Source: Chrysogorgia sp. JL179-B06 (lineage: Eukaryota > Cnidaria > Anthozoa > Scleralcyonacea > Chrysogorgiidae). Taken from it: a stretch of DNA of 64,000 nt. The stretch lies in assembly GCA_035772405.1 (NCBI GenBank), contig JAYKKM010000506.1, forward strand, positions 742,001-806,000, in the 5' to 3' direction. The notes beneath the pieces are model-generated. The model saw nothing but the letters and a program-made list of their open reading frames with translations. It was not told the DNA's origin and did not search any database. Positions within the stretch are counted from its first letter, which is position 1. Each line of letters opens with the position of its first letter. The position numbers and the translations under genes are program-made. Shown piece after piece: positions 33,577-40,615 of the stretch.

Positions 33577-34020
33577 TTATACTACTCCAACATATTTTTT
33601 TCGCCGAACTAGTACCCATAGCGCTATTCCACTACCCAAGCCTAGCGCGCCAACAAACAATAATTGGTATTCCTTCATTTCCGCACTCGGTTGGTAGTAA
33701 TCCGCAATCTTCGGGAGGTCAGTGAACACTCGTCCGCTGTACTGAATGGTCATTACGCTTCTAAGTTCTTCCAACGCGTGGTTTGTGTCATTGATGTCAG
33801 CGTTAGCATCAGAGAGCCGTTGTCGTAAACGCTGGATCTTATCTTTCTTGGCGACTTCATTCTCATACCACACTTCTTTCGCACTGGCTAGCTGTTCCAA
33901 CGCATGGTTGTGCCTTTTCATCTCAGCTTCATAACCCGAGTGATTAAACTTCGAAAACATAAAGCCAGCGCCTGCAAAAGCCACTGCATTAAAAATCCCT
34001 CCAGCCACAACACTCACCAT
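33577..34020 (-). CDS. Two-span coiled-coil membrane protein
   Basis: The 147-residue protein has a hydrophobic N-terminal segment (VVAGGIFNAVAFAGAGFMF), a charged coiled-coil-like middle (MKRHNHALEQLASAKEVW ... DKIQRLRQRLSDA), the block KIADYYQPSAEMKEYQLLF, and a C-terminal membrane span (FVGALGLGSGIALWVLV). Similar small proteins accompany adintovirus-like elements in animal genomes; their function is not known. It starts 4 nt after the preceding stop. A virion membrane or capsid-lining role is a guess. Confidence 0.7.
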   Translation of the reverse strand: MVSVVAGGIFNAVAFAGAGFMFSKFNHSGYEAEMKRHNHALEQLASAKEVWYENEVAKKDKIQRLRQRLSDANADINDTNHALEELRSVMTIQYSGRVFTDLPKIADYYQPSAEMKEYQLLFVGALGLGSGIALWVLVRRKKYVGVV

Positions 34021-34024
34021 TAAC

Positions 34025-34261
34025 TTACGTTGATTTGAATGGATCTGTCGGTATCCACTTTTTCGATTGCATCCATTTTACTAACAGCGTTCCTGCACCA
34101 ACAGCTGCAGCGAGTTTCACTGTGCCTTTAACTGTCTCTGGTGTTCCCAATGGTTCTCCCAAAGCCTTTTTCGAAATCATACTCACTGCCACAGCACCAG
34201 TCGTGACAAGTAGCGCATCGTACAGTTCGTTCATAAGTTCTTTTCGATCGATCGCGGACAT
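34025..34261 (-). CDS. Small membrane protein, 78 residues
   Basis: From the first true ATG (34261; the frame extends upstream only from a TTG) the peptide has two weakly hydrophobic segments (YDALLVTTGAVAVSMI and KLAAAVGAGTLLVKW) and a basic C-terminus (MQSKKWIPTDPFKST). TATA-like GTATAT directly precedes the start. No known domain. It sits between two other small membrane proteins in the same direction, so the three may act together in the particle. Confidence 0.6.
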   Translation of the reverse strand: MSAIDRKELMNELYDALLVTTGAVAVSMISKKALGEPLGTPETVKGTVKLAAAVGAGTLLVKWMQSKKWIPTDPFKST

Positions 34262-34284
34262 ATATACATTGTCGTGTGTTTTGT

Positions 34285-34620
34285 TCAAGAATCAAATGTG
34301 TCTAACGCTGGACGACAAGCTCTACGACTCTCTGACACAGGTGCTGGTGCAGTACTCACAGGTTCTTTTTCACTGCTAATTGTGTACCATAACGAAGCAC
34401 CAGCGATGATTACACCAAGTGTTCCGACAACATATCCATAACCCCACTCACTACCCTGTTCTTCGTTAACTATCATTTCACACATTTTTTTTTCTTTCGC
34501 GGCTTTCGATATCTCAGCCAACTTTTTACCAGCAGCGACACGCTTTGGGTCCTTCACCTTAACACTTTTCACGTCAGCCGTGATCTTCGCTTCAACAGCC
34601 GTCTGTGAGTCTTCAACCAT
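34285..34620 (-). CDS. Basic single-span membrane protein, 111 residues
   Basis: Its N-terminal half is Lys/Arg-rich (VKVKDPKRVAAGKKLAEISK and AAKEKKM). One membrane span follows (YGYVVGTLGVIIAGASLWYT), then a Pro/Ser-rich tail. A basic arm next to a membrane span suggests contact with DNA and with a capsid or membrane, but there is no recognised family. It is the first gene of the leftward block, starting at the divergent promoter region 34621-34751. Confidence 0.65.
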   Translation of the reverse strand: MVEDSQTAVEAKITADVKSVKVKDPKRVAAGKKLAEISKAAKEKKMCEMIVNEEQGSEWGYGYVVGTLGVIIAGASLWYTISSEKEPVSTAPAPVSESRRACRPALDTFDS

Positions 34621-34751
34621 CTAATACATTATCACGTGTTATCTTACTCACAGTTGACCTCACAGGTGTCTCACAGATGACCTCACAGGTATCTCACAGT
34701 TCCAGACCAAACGCACTAAAAAATTAGGATTTTTTCTAGGAGTATAACATA
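34621..34751. promoter_or_regulatory. Divergent promoter region with 23-bp repeats
   Basis: This 131-bp gap separates the leftward block (34620 down) from the rightward C2H2/TK pair (34752 up). It holds two direct copies of TGACCTCACAGGTRTCTCAC (34655-34677 and 34678-34700) plus a further CTCACAGTTGACC, so YCTCACAG recurs five times. Before the rightward ATG lies TTTTTTCTAGGAGTATAACA. The repeats look like binding sites for a common regulator. Confidence 0.55.
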
Positions 34752-35522
34752 ATGACTCAAGTCCAAGACACCGCAGAAGAGATGACTCAAGACCAAGCCC
34801 GCCAAGAAGAGGAGATCGACGCAATGCGGGGAATGTCCTTTGTCGATGTGTCTACCCCACAAGGCGCCTCTGGACCCAACGTCTTAAAAGGGTACTCGCA
34901 AGTCTTCAAGTTGTGCGACCCCGATCGTAAAAACGAAGAGGTGTCAAGACAATTTGGTACCCAGATTCTCTATACAAAGTTCGCTCATGAGGCTTGGGTC
35001 GGGCTTGATGAAGTTAGAGCCAACAAGATGGTTAACGAACTAGCCAAGATGATCCCTGTGTGGTGTCACTCACCGTTCAAACGTCTTACGCTAGCGAGTA
35101 GCCACTACTTGAGCAACCCTTGCGAGTCCGCCGCTACACTACTCGGTAACTACCTCGAAGTGTTCTTGGCGACCCTTCTATGGAAACCATGCTCAACCAA
35201 ACTCAAAGCGTGGCTACACCTCGCCGCAAACTGTGACGTCAACGTTTGTAGGGTGGGGTGTAATGAGATACTGAGTGCGGGCGATATTATGAGTCACATA
35301 CTCTCAGACGCTCACCTGGATTTTGTGCACGGCGGCGCGTCGTACAATTGTTACCCATGTGGTGTGGTTACCAACAACCCAATGCATCGCTCAAGACACG
35401 AGAGCTCGAGGTCCCATCTTAAAAACTTGGAGCTTCAGCGGATATTTAACAACGAGCAACAGTTGCCGCAAGAGGGGAGAGCATTTCTCTGGAGGTATAG
35501 TAATCATGAAGAAAATTGGTAA
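34752..35522 (+). CDS. Protein with two C2H2-type zinc fingers
   Basis: The 256-residue protein has an acidic, Gln-rich start (MTQVQDTAEEMTQDQARQEE), a central helical region with several Cys (VWCHSPF, NPCESA), and two C-terminal C2H2-like fingers. Finger 1 is CRVGC followed by 11 residues, then HILSDAH. Finger 2 is CYPC followed by 12 residues, then HESSRSH. I do not recognise the family. The 3' end overlaps the thymidine kinase start by 17 nt, so the two are probably co-transcribed. A role in nucleic-acid binding is likely; transcription control or packaging are both possible. Confidence 0.7.
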   Translation: MTQVQDTAEEMTQDQARQEEEIDAMRGMSFVDVSTPQGASGPNVLKGYSQVFKLCDPDRKNEEVSRQFGTQILYTKFAHEAWVGLDEVRANKMVNELAKMIPVWCHSPFKRLTLASSHYLSNPCESAATLLGNYLEVFLATLLWKPCSTKLKAWLHLAANCDVNVCRVGCNEILSAGDIMSHILSDAHLDFVHGGASYNCYPCGVVTNNPMHRSRHESSRSHLKNLELQRIFNNEQQLPQEGRAFLWRYSNHEENW

Positions 35523-36078
35523 ACTAGAAATCGTGATTGGTCCCATGTTCGCAGGAAAAACGACAGAGACTCTCCGTAGGTTACTCACGTTAAGTAAGTC
35601 AGGGCTCAAAGTCCTTTACATGAACAATGCAGACGACACCAGACGAACTGACCACGCGTTCTCCACACATCGTCAGACCATTGTCGTCGGATCAGACAGT
35701 TTACCTGCGAAGTTAATCACCAACCTTCCAAGTTCTTCCGAAGTAGCTGACTACGACGTCGTCGGAATTGACGAAGGCCATTGGTACTCTGATCTACTCC
35801 CAATTATTCACGAGTACATCAAAGCTGGCATTCATGTCATTATTTGTGGTCTCATAACAACGGAGCACTTAAAAAGACTTGGTGAGCTCGACACACTGTT
35901 CTCAGTAGCAGACGACATCACCTTTCTAAAAGCGTATTGCGCCGTTTGTCGTGACACTCACGGAACAACCGTTGAGGCACCATTCAGTTGGAGATACAAC
36001 CCAGGACCATCATTCGTTGGTGGTGCTGAGCAATATCGCGCAGTGTGCAGACGTCATCATCCTTCCACACAAAATTAG
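35506..36078 (+). CDS. tk: Thymidine kinase, TK1-like (type II)
   Basis: Phosphorylates thymidine to dTMP to feed DNA synthesis. The 190-residue protein has the P-loop GPMFAGKTT (12-20), the Asp-Glu pair in VVGIDEGHW (85-93), a zinc site of C145, C148, C181 and H184, and the substrate lasso GGAEQYRAVC (172-181), all as in the TK1 family. The frame is open further upstream, but the ATG at 35506 gives exactly the family's usual start. It overlaps the C2H2 gene by 17 nt. TK is not part of the usual Polinton set, so this is an accessory gene taken from a cell or virus. A GGGGT/ACCCC stem plus T5 follows the stop. Confidence 0.93.
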   Translation: MKKIGKLEIVIGPMFAGKTTETLRRLLTLSKSGLKVLYMNNADDTRRTDHAFSTHRQTIVVGSDSLPAKLITNLPSSSEVADYDVVGIDEGHWYSDLLPIIHEYIKAGIHVIICGLITTEHLKRLGELDTLFSVADDITFLKAYCAVCRDTHGTTVEAPFSWRYNPGPSFVGGAEQYRAVCRRHHPSTQN

Positions 36079-36104
36079 GGGTGTTCTCGGATACCCCACT
36101 TTTT
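36078..36104 (+). terminator. Hairpin plus T5 after the TK gene
   Basis: GGGGT at 36078-36082 and ACCCC at 36093-36097 pair around a 10-nt loop and are followed by ACTTTTT. It overlaps the TK stop codon and points in its direction. The stem is short, so this is tentative. Confidence 0.4.
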
Positions 36105-36294
36105 CAAATTTAGACATTGGTCACATGAAGCGTCCAATGTCTCATGGAAACATTTTTCGCACAGTGGTCAGAGAAAGTTTCGCAGATATTTTTTACTGAG
36201 TTAAAAAACGTCTTTAAAAATGCTAGATCAGTTGTCGCTTCAAGCGTCGTCTCAACAACGAGAGCGAGCGCTAATTCAACTTATTACTCGCTGT
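36105..36294. other. Convergent intergenic gap, TK to BRO gene
   Basis: The gap between two genes that end toward each other. Short frames exist (24 codons from 36125; 40 codons from 36220, the latter overlapping the BRO gene end) but neither has recognisable features, and I do not annotate them as genes. Confidence 0.5.
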
Positions 36295-37062
36295 CTAAAA
36301 AGTCTCTCTACAATAGCGTCTCTCATGGTTACTCAACGCTGATTTATTTTTAAATTTACGAAGGCAGTGAGAGCACTGAAACCCAACGTCAAATAAATAT
36401 TTTATTACCGTGGTAATAGCGTCGTCGTACGAGTCGCACAACAACGTTAGATAACCAGCGGATTTATATCTGAGCAACAGAGACTCCTGCTCTTTGGACG
36501 TCTTGCCTGTACCACCTGGATTCTTGAACTCAATCACAAGCCCGCTGTGCTGTCGGTTTGCATTGGCAATAACTAAGTCAGGTGTTCCACGTTGGTAGCC
36601 TTTTTTCCACGAGTTTATTCTTTTACTCGAAGTGTCTTGATTTTCACCACAAGCAGCTATCAAAATAGCTTCTGGATAATATTTCCTAAGAAAACCGACA
36701 ACTTTCGTATGAAGGTCGAACTCAGTGATCATTTTAAATTGATTGTGTTTGAGACCGACGTCAGCTAAACTTTTTCTAACGCTTGGTGAGACTTCTGAGT
36801 GCACCCACCTTCCGAAGTGTTTCGCACGCTCTAGGTTACTCGAGAACACTAGCGAGTAGACCCCAAGTTCGTTGATAAACGAGACCTGTTCCATCTTCAT
36901 TTTGCAATCAGGTTCGACGTGGTCGTTAACTGCATCTTTTGGTCGAGCATAACCTAGAGCGCTCGCGACTTCTTTCGCTTTGAACCATATTTCACCGTTG
37001 TCCATGACCGTCGTGATTTGGTGGCCATCGAAGTCGAATAATCGAAGCACTGTGGAGGTCAT
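36295..37062 (-). CDS. BRO-N, VRR-NUC nuclease and C2H2 fusion protein
   Basis: 255 residues from the ATG at 37062; the frame opens upstream only from a GTG. Order: a BRO-N domain (about 5-105; WFKAKEVASALGYARP, and FGRWVHSEVSPSVRK at its end), known from baculovirus BRO and phage antirepressor proteins; a VRR-NUC type PD-(D/E)xK nuclease (about 125-215; GTPDLVIAN and VIEFKNPGG supply the catalytic Asp, Glu and Lys); and a C-terminal C2H2-like finger (CSHC then HERRYC). DNA repair, resolution of replication intermediates or regulation are all possible. An ATAGTATA box lies at 37066-37073, just before the start. It is the last gene of the minus unit. Confidence 0.8.
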   Translation of the reverse strand: MTSTVLRLFDFDGHQITTVMDNGEIWFKAKEVASALGYARPKDAVNDHVEPDCKMKMEQVSFINELGVYSLVFSSNLERAKHFGRWVHSEVSPSVRKSLADVGLKHNQFKMITEFDLHTKVVGFLRKYYPEAILIAACGENQDTSSKRINSWKKGYQRGTPDLVIANANRQHSGLVIEFKNPGGTGKTSKEQESLLLRYKSAGYLTLLCDSYDDAITTVIKYLFDVGFQCSHCLRKFKNKSALSNHERRYCRETF

Positions 37063-37065
37063 CAC

Positions 37066-37073
37066 TATACTAT
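37066..37073 (-). promoter_or_regulatory. ATAGTATA box before the BRO gene
   Basis: Read on minus, GACTATAGTATAGTG runs directly into the ATG. It is one base from the GTAGTATA core seen before PolB and the zinc-ribbon gene. A T7 run ending the previous gene (TAGTTTTTTT at 37085-37094) lies just upstream and may end that transcript. Confidence 0.4.
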
Positions 37074-37091
37074 AGTCCCCCACGAAAAAAA

Positions 37092-37232
37092 CTACTCGAC
37101 ATAGGTGTCAGGTTTTTTATAGATCTGGTTTGTTGTGTACCAATGCAGCAAATACGTTTTACTAGCCCTCAGTTTTTTACGTCGTCTGAAAAAGTTTCTA
37201 ATGTTACGAGCCAGTTTTCTAAACCAACCCAT
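37092..37232 (-). CDS. Small Arg/Lys-rich peptide, 46 residues
   Basis: Too short for most gene finders. It starts ATG at 37232, 8 nt after the stop of the 69-residue gene, and ends TAG followed by seven T. The first 25 residues are strongly basic (MGWFRKLARNIRNFFRRRKK) and could form an amphipathic helix; the second half is rich in Tyr and Thr. The compact spacing fits the neighbouring genes. Candidate roles are DNA condensation, as with small core proteins of adenoviruses, or membrane interaction. MG at the start might allow N-myristoylation. No homology is claimed. Confidence 0.5.
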   Translation of the reverse strand: MGWFRKLARNIRNFFRRRKKLRASKTYLLHWYTTNQIYKKPDTYVE

Positions 37233-37240
37233 CACATAAC

Positions 37241-37450
37241 TTAGGTCACGTCTCCCACCACTCCTACAGTGTCTAATTCTGCGGGTATCATAATAGGTTC
37301 GCCGTAAGTCTTTTTAGACCTCATACCAATCTCAGCGTGGAGCTCGAGAGTGACGTCACCGCGACCAAATGATCCACCAGCTTTGAACATGTGGTCAGTC
37401 GTTTTATTTATCTTATATATTTCACGTTCTTTTGAAACACACGCTCCCAT
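37241..37450 (-). CDS. Probable N-myristoylated 69-residue protein
   Basis: The N-terminus MGACVSKE fits the eukaryotic N-myristoylation rule (Gly at 2, Ser at 6, basic at 7) with a Cys at 4 that could be palmitoylated. The rest is short and mixed (GGSFGRGDVTLELHAEIGM). The start codon follows the fiber gene's stop with no gap (TAAATG), suggesting coupled translation or a tightly packed viral arrangement. A membrane-associated role in assembly is plausible. The family is unknown. Confidence 0.6.
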   Translation of the reverse strand: MGACVSKEREIYKINKTTDHMFKAGGSFGRGDVTLELHAEIGMRSKKTYGEPIMIPAELDTVGVVGDVT

Positions 37451-38401
37451 TTACTTTACACCATATTCCTTCATCATTTCTCCACCCATGATTATGATGT
37501 CTCGGTTTGTCATGTAACCACTCACAATTTTCACACCGTAGAATTCTATCAACGATGGGTGCGCATAAGGTGCGAGTGGTATTCTTGGTCGATGTATTCC
37601 AAAAATTGTTCCATAGGGCGCGCCTATCTTTTTCATATTTGCTATGAAGTCTGAATCGGTTGACTTAACGTTGTTGACTCTGACGTGTGAATTGTCCATT
37701 TGCCAGTGTATTGATATCATATGCATTTTACTTATGTTAACACCACTCGGAATAGTGCACACTCTCTCCATCGCTGGGATGCTACCACCATACGCGAGCT
37801 TGTTGGTCACACCAGTCTTGTACCCTATGAACTTATCCCAACTACCATCGTCGTTTGATATAATTGTCTCCCAATTTGATCCAGCGGTTCTCATGGGTAA
37901 CCTCACCACAACAAAAATAGAGAGGTCACACCATTGCATACTTGGACAGTTAAAATGGAGACCTGACTCAAGTGGGATTGGTGTTAACACAGGTGATAGA
38001 AAACTTTGACTCACACCGCTGATGCCAACAATAGGACCATAAGCTAGGTTGTTCTGCACTAATTTACTTGTTTCACCAATGGCTTTCACTTTGTTTGAAC
38101 CATTGGTGTGAAATTCCACATTTTTCAAGGCGTGTGTGCTAACGTTGAAGTTGAGCACAAGATTATACGACTGACTCTTGAGGTAGCCTGACAGCAATTG
38201 CTCTAGAGTTCTTTTGTTTGTGACATCTGAGTCATCAACTGGGTCTGCTACGTTTTTTATCGCTGAGCCTTGCATGTCTATTATTCCAGACATCCTTCCA
38301 CCAGTCGCGCTTAATTTGGGATCTTCGTCCAGATGCCTTTTCGTTCTCTTTAGTATTTTATCGTGAGGGTCGTCAGACTCATACCCATAGTTTAGACTCA
38401 T
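37451..38401 (-). CDS. Fiber-like protein with lectin-like C-terminal domain
   Basis: 316 residues. Near the N-terminus, GRMSGIIDMQGSAIKNVADP and the following DDSDVTNKRTLEQ match the pattern of phage and viral fiber shafts (G-x-I-x-x-V-x-x-P-x-x-x-x-D-x-x-x-K). The C-terminal half looks like a concanavalin A/LamG-type jelly roll: an IFVVVRLPM strand, VNNVKSTDSD, and the closing IEFYGVKIVSGYMTNRDI followed by GGEMMKEYGV, the usual last strand and helix of that fold. This is what a host-attachment protein would look like. It begins 2 nt after the previous stop. The assignment is from pattern only; a structural search would settle it. Confidence 0.6.
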   Translation of the reverse strand: MSLNYGYESDDPHDKILKRTKRHLDEDPKLSATGGRMSGIIDMQGSAIKNVADPVDDSDVTNKRTLEQLLSGYLKSQSYNLVLNFNVSTHALKNVEFHTNGSNKVKAIGETSKLVQNNLAYGPIVGISGVSQSFLSPVLTPIPLESGLHFNCPSMQWCDLSIFVVVRLPMRTAGSNWETIISNDDGSWDKFIGYKTGVTNKLAYGGSIPAMERVCTIPSGVNISKMHMISIHWQMDNSHVRVNNVKSTDSDFIANMKKIGAPYGTIFGIHRPRIPLAPYAHPSLIEFYGVKIVSGYMTNRDIIIMGGEMMKEYGVK

Positions 38402-38403
38402 TA

Positions 38404-39876
38404 CTACTTCAAGGTGTATTTGGTTAGTAGATAGCCAGAGACTGCTGAGAACCCTAAGATTATCGCTAGCGTTGTCGTGTCTGACTCGCTTGTGGTGGTG
38501 GCCACTGTTTTTTTCACAGGAAGTGGTGTCACATTCTCTTGGTAAACTTTTTTAGCCACCACGTTTTCTTGGTGAACTTTTTTAGCCGCAAGACTCGCTG
38601 GCGTTACTAAGTTAGTCACCACATTTTCTTGGTGGACTTTTTTAGCTGCAATTGTTGGTGTTGTTGCATTCAAGCGAGTGTTCACTCCAAATCTCATGGA
38701 CTCTGTGGCAATCTTTAATAAGTTGTTGTACCCAGCGATTTTATTCTTGAGTATCACCACATTGCTTGGCATTAACCATGTACTTGGCGACACTGCGAGA
38801 TTTTGGACAACGTTGGTGTCTCTAATCGATTTGTTCATGTTGAGAATCCATGTCGATACGTCGTACTGTATAACACTGTCAGAAAACAACTTGCGGAATT
38901 CTTGTTGGGTTTCTAGACTTCCTGCAGAACCACCAACGACTGATACACGTGTTCTAGCTTGTGCACCAAGTGTGGAGTACACAAAGGACTCTATGCTCTG
39001 ATTTATATATTGCAGCCCAATGTTGGTAAAGCCGTCTGAGAGTCGCGCGACGTATCGTTTGTAATCATTCTGAACGTCGTTGAGTGTGAAGACTCTAGAT
39101 TCGCCTAAAGTGCCATCGCTCAGGACTTTATTCTGGTAATAATGTTTTCTGGGAATCTTGGAAATCTTACCATACAACTCATAAGCGTTGAATTCTCTAC
39201 TTATTGATCTCATGGTCTCACCACCTTCCATTCTTCTCAGAAGTCTTCTAATGGTGAAGTACAAATGAAATCTCATCACACTTGTGACCACAGGATGAAC
39301 TTCTTGTGACACTGATAAATGTTGCAACGACACCCCACAACAGAAACTTGCACAATACGTCGCGAACACAACACGGTAGTAAGATTCGCTGTCATCCCAC
39401 TCTGATTTTGTCTTTGACGTGGTGACTCGCAAGACTGGTAGCTTTGACATGAAGTAGCTATTTTGGTTAACGAAAACTTTGAAGTTATTCACTGGATAAT
39501 TTAACACGTTTTCCGTTGGATAACCATCCCAAAGCCCCCAGTGGTTCTTATGACCTTTTGGCAATGGTTGGATAGCTCCACCACCTTGCCATAGTATTGG
39601 GAACTTGCTATTGTGTAACCACCTCCACATGTTTTTATCATTTTTGAAGGTTGTGCTGGTTATGTCTGTGCTGAGGGTGTCATTGTTTCTGAAATATACG
39701 TCGACACTCGTGATTTTACCATCTTGCGAAATATTTGGATAGAACTCGAATTTGCTTAAAGTAGCGTGGGGGTACTTTTTGATGAGGTCTGCCTTTGCGT
39801 CGTGTGTAGCCTTCGATGTGTTAGCCATCGCGCGTTTGTAGTGCTTTCCATAGTAATCACGAAGGGCTTTCTGCAT
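38404..39876 (-). CDS. Large C-terminally anchored protein, 490 residues
   Basis: I do not recognise the family. It begins MQKALRDYYGKHYKRAM, has a Trp-rich block (MWRWLHNSKFPILWQGGG) and a long mixed middle. Three copies of AAKKVHQENVV-like repeats follow at about 415-455, then one C-terminal membrane span (TTLAIILGFSAVSGYLLTKY). It is the first gene of the minus unit, reads away from the penton-like gene with only 14 bp between them, and stands just upstream of the fiber-like gene. That position fits a structural or attachment role. The Gln/Asn repeats may be a flexible stalk next to the membrane. Confidence 0.6.
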   Translation of the reverse strand: MQKALRDYYGKHYKRAMANTSKATHDAKADLIKKYPHATLSKFEFYPNISQDGKITSVDVYFRNNDTLSTDITSTTFKNDKNMWRWLHNSKFPILWQGGGAIQPLPKGHKNHWGLWDGYPTENVLNYPVNNFKVFVNQNSYFMSKLPVLRVTTSKTKSEWDDSESYYRVVFATYCASFCCGVSLQHLSVSQEVHPVVTSVMRFHLYFTIRRLLRRMEGGETMRSISREFNAYELYGKISKIPRKHYYQNKVLSDGTLGESRVFTLNDVQNDYKRYVARLSDGFTNIGLQYINQSIESFVYSTLGAQARTRVSVVGGSAGSLETQQEFRKLFSDSVIQYDVSTWILNMNKSIRDTNVVQNLAVSPSTWLMPSNVVILKNKIAGYNNLLKIATESMRFGVNTRLNATTPTIAAKKVHQENVVTNLVTPASLAAKKVHQENVVAKKVYQENVTPLPVKKTVATTTSESDTTTLAIILGFSAVSGYLLTKYTLK

Positions 39877-39890
39877 ATATAATATACCAT
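39877..39890. promoter_or_regulatory. 14-bp divergent promoter
   Basis: ATATAATATACCAT is all that separates the minus 490-residue gene and the plus penton-like gene. With the start codons it forms a TATA-rich, partly palindromic block (ATATAATATACCATATGTTA). If the plus gene starts at the second ATG (39903) the gap is 26 bp. Either way the two transcripts must share core promoter DNA. Confidence 0.5.
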
Positions 39891-40610
39891 ATGTTATACA
39901 TAATGCGAAAGTTGACGGTATTCATTGAAGGTCAAGAAAAAGTTGTGTCCTTTGACAACGCGATGATGATCGTGAGTGACAACCCATACATTATAGTCAA
40001 GACAGCCACTGTGTTTTGGGACTACAATAACATATTGGATAGCGACGCCACTCAGCTCTCCGCGCTGAGCCACCCTTCGAGTGATCTTAAAAGTACGATA
40101 ACGAGTGGGGGGTACGCTAGCTTCGACGCACTGGCCAGACTCTTAGAACAAGATTTTAAAACAAGTGGGGGAGGGGGGAGGGACCTTGAGATAAAGAAAT
40201 TGCCGTTCACAAGTAGATCTATGTTTAAGGCTAACGCCCCAGTCGCGCTTAGAGGTGGCCTTGGGCCTCTATTTGGTTTCGCGAGGGATAGGGTGATTAA
40301 GGGTGACTCAAAGTGGCACATTAGTCCAAACGAGGTCGACATGCTCAGAGGTCTGAAGTACATAGAAATCTTATGTGATATTGTTGACTCTGAGAGCAAC
40401 GTGGGTATTGATGGGAAGCGAAGCAGTGTGATCACAACGTTGCCAATACCCACTGAACAGTCTTTGAATGGGTCAGTGCAACGCCATGTGGACATTGAGT
40501 CAAAGGTGAGTATTAAAAAAGGTGTCTACTCAAGTATGACATTTCGTGTCCGATCAAATAACGGCGGTGCCAAAATTGGTGCGGTGTTATTGGAACTGTA
40601 TATTGTGTGA
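39891..40610 (+). CDS. Penton-like single jelly-roll minor capsid protein
   Basis: 239 residues, or 235 from the second ATG at 39903. The C-terminal part has the signature of Polinton minor capsid proteins: IEILCDIVDSESNVG, then TLPIPTE, and a final set of strands (MTFRVRSNNGGAKIGAVLLE). An internal Gly-rich loop (FKTSGGGGRDLE) and a Gly-rich ALRGGLGPLFGF block precede it. These proteins form the five-fold vertices of the capsid. The gene leads the rightward unit, and the integrase ATG follows its stop by 5 nt. The assignment is by pattern and position; a profile search should confirm it. Confidence 0.7.
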   Translation: MLYIMRKLTVFIEGQEKVVSFDNAMMIVSDNPYIIVKTATVFWDYNNILDSDATQLSALSHPSSDLKSTITSGGYASFDALARLLEQDFKTSGGGGRDLEIKKLPFTSRSMFKANAPVALRGGLGPLFGFARDRVIKGDSKWHISPNEVDMLRGLKYIEILCDIVDSESNVGIDGKRSSVITTLPIPTEQSLNGSVQRHVDIESKVSIKKGVYSSMTFRVRSNNGGAKIGAVLLELYIV

Positions 40611-40615
40611 ATTAT

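Noticed and set aside
33572..33619. Upstream ATG for the zinc-ribbon protein
   Set aside because: It would overlap the previous gene by 43 nt and would put the promoter-like motif inside the coding sequence; the ATG at 33571 fits the local spacing better.
35323..35505. N-terminal extension of the thymidine kinase
   Set aside because: It lies over the C2H2 gene in another frame; the ATG at 35506 gives the normal TK1 start just before the P-loop.
36220..36342. 40-codon plus frame between TK and the BRO gene
   Set aside because: It overlaps the BRO gene end, has no known feature and no clear promoter.
40607..40615. GTG start for the integrase, three codons upstream
   Set aside because: A eukaryotic host would use the ATG at 40616; the GTG overlaps the penton-like gene's stop.
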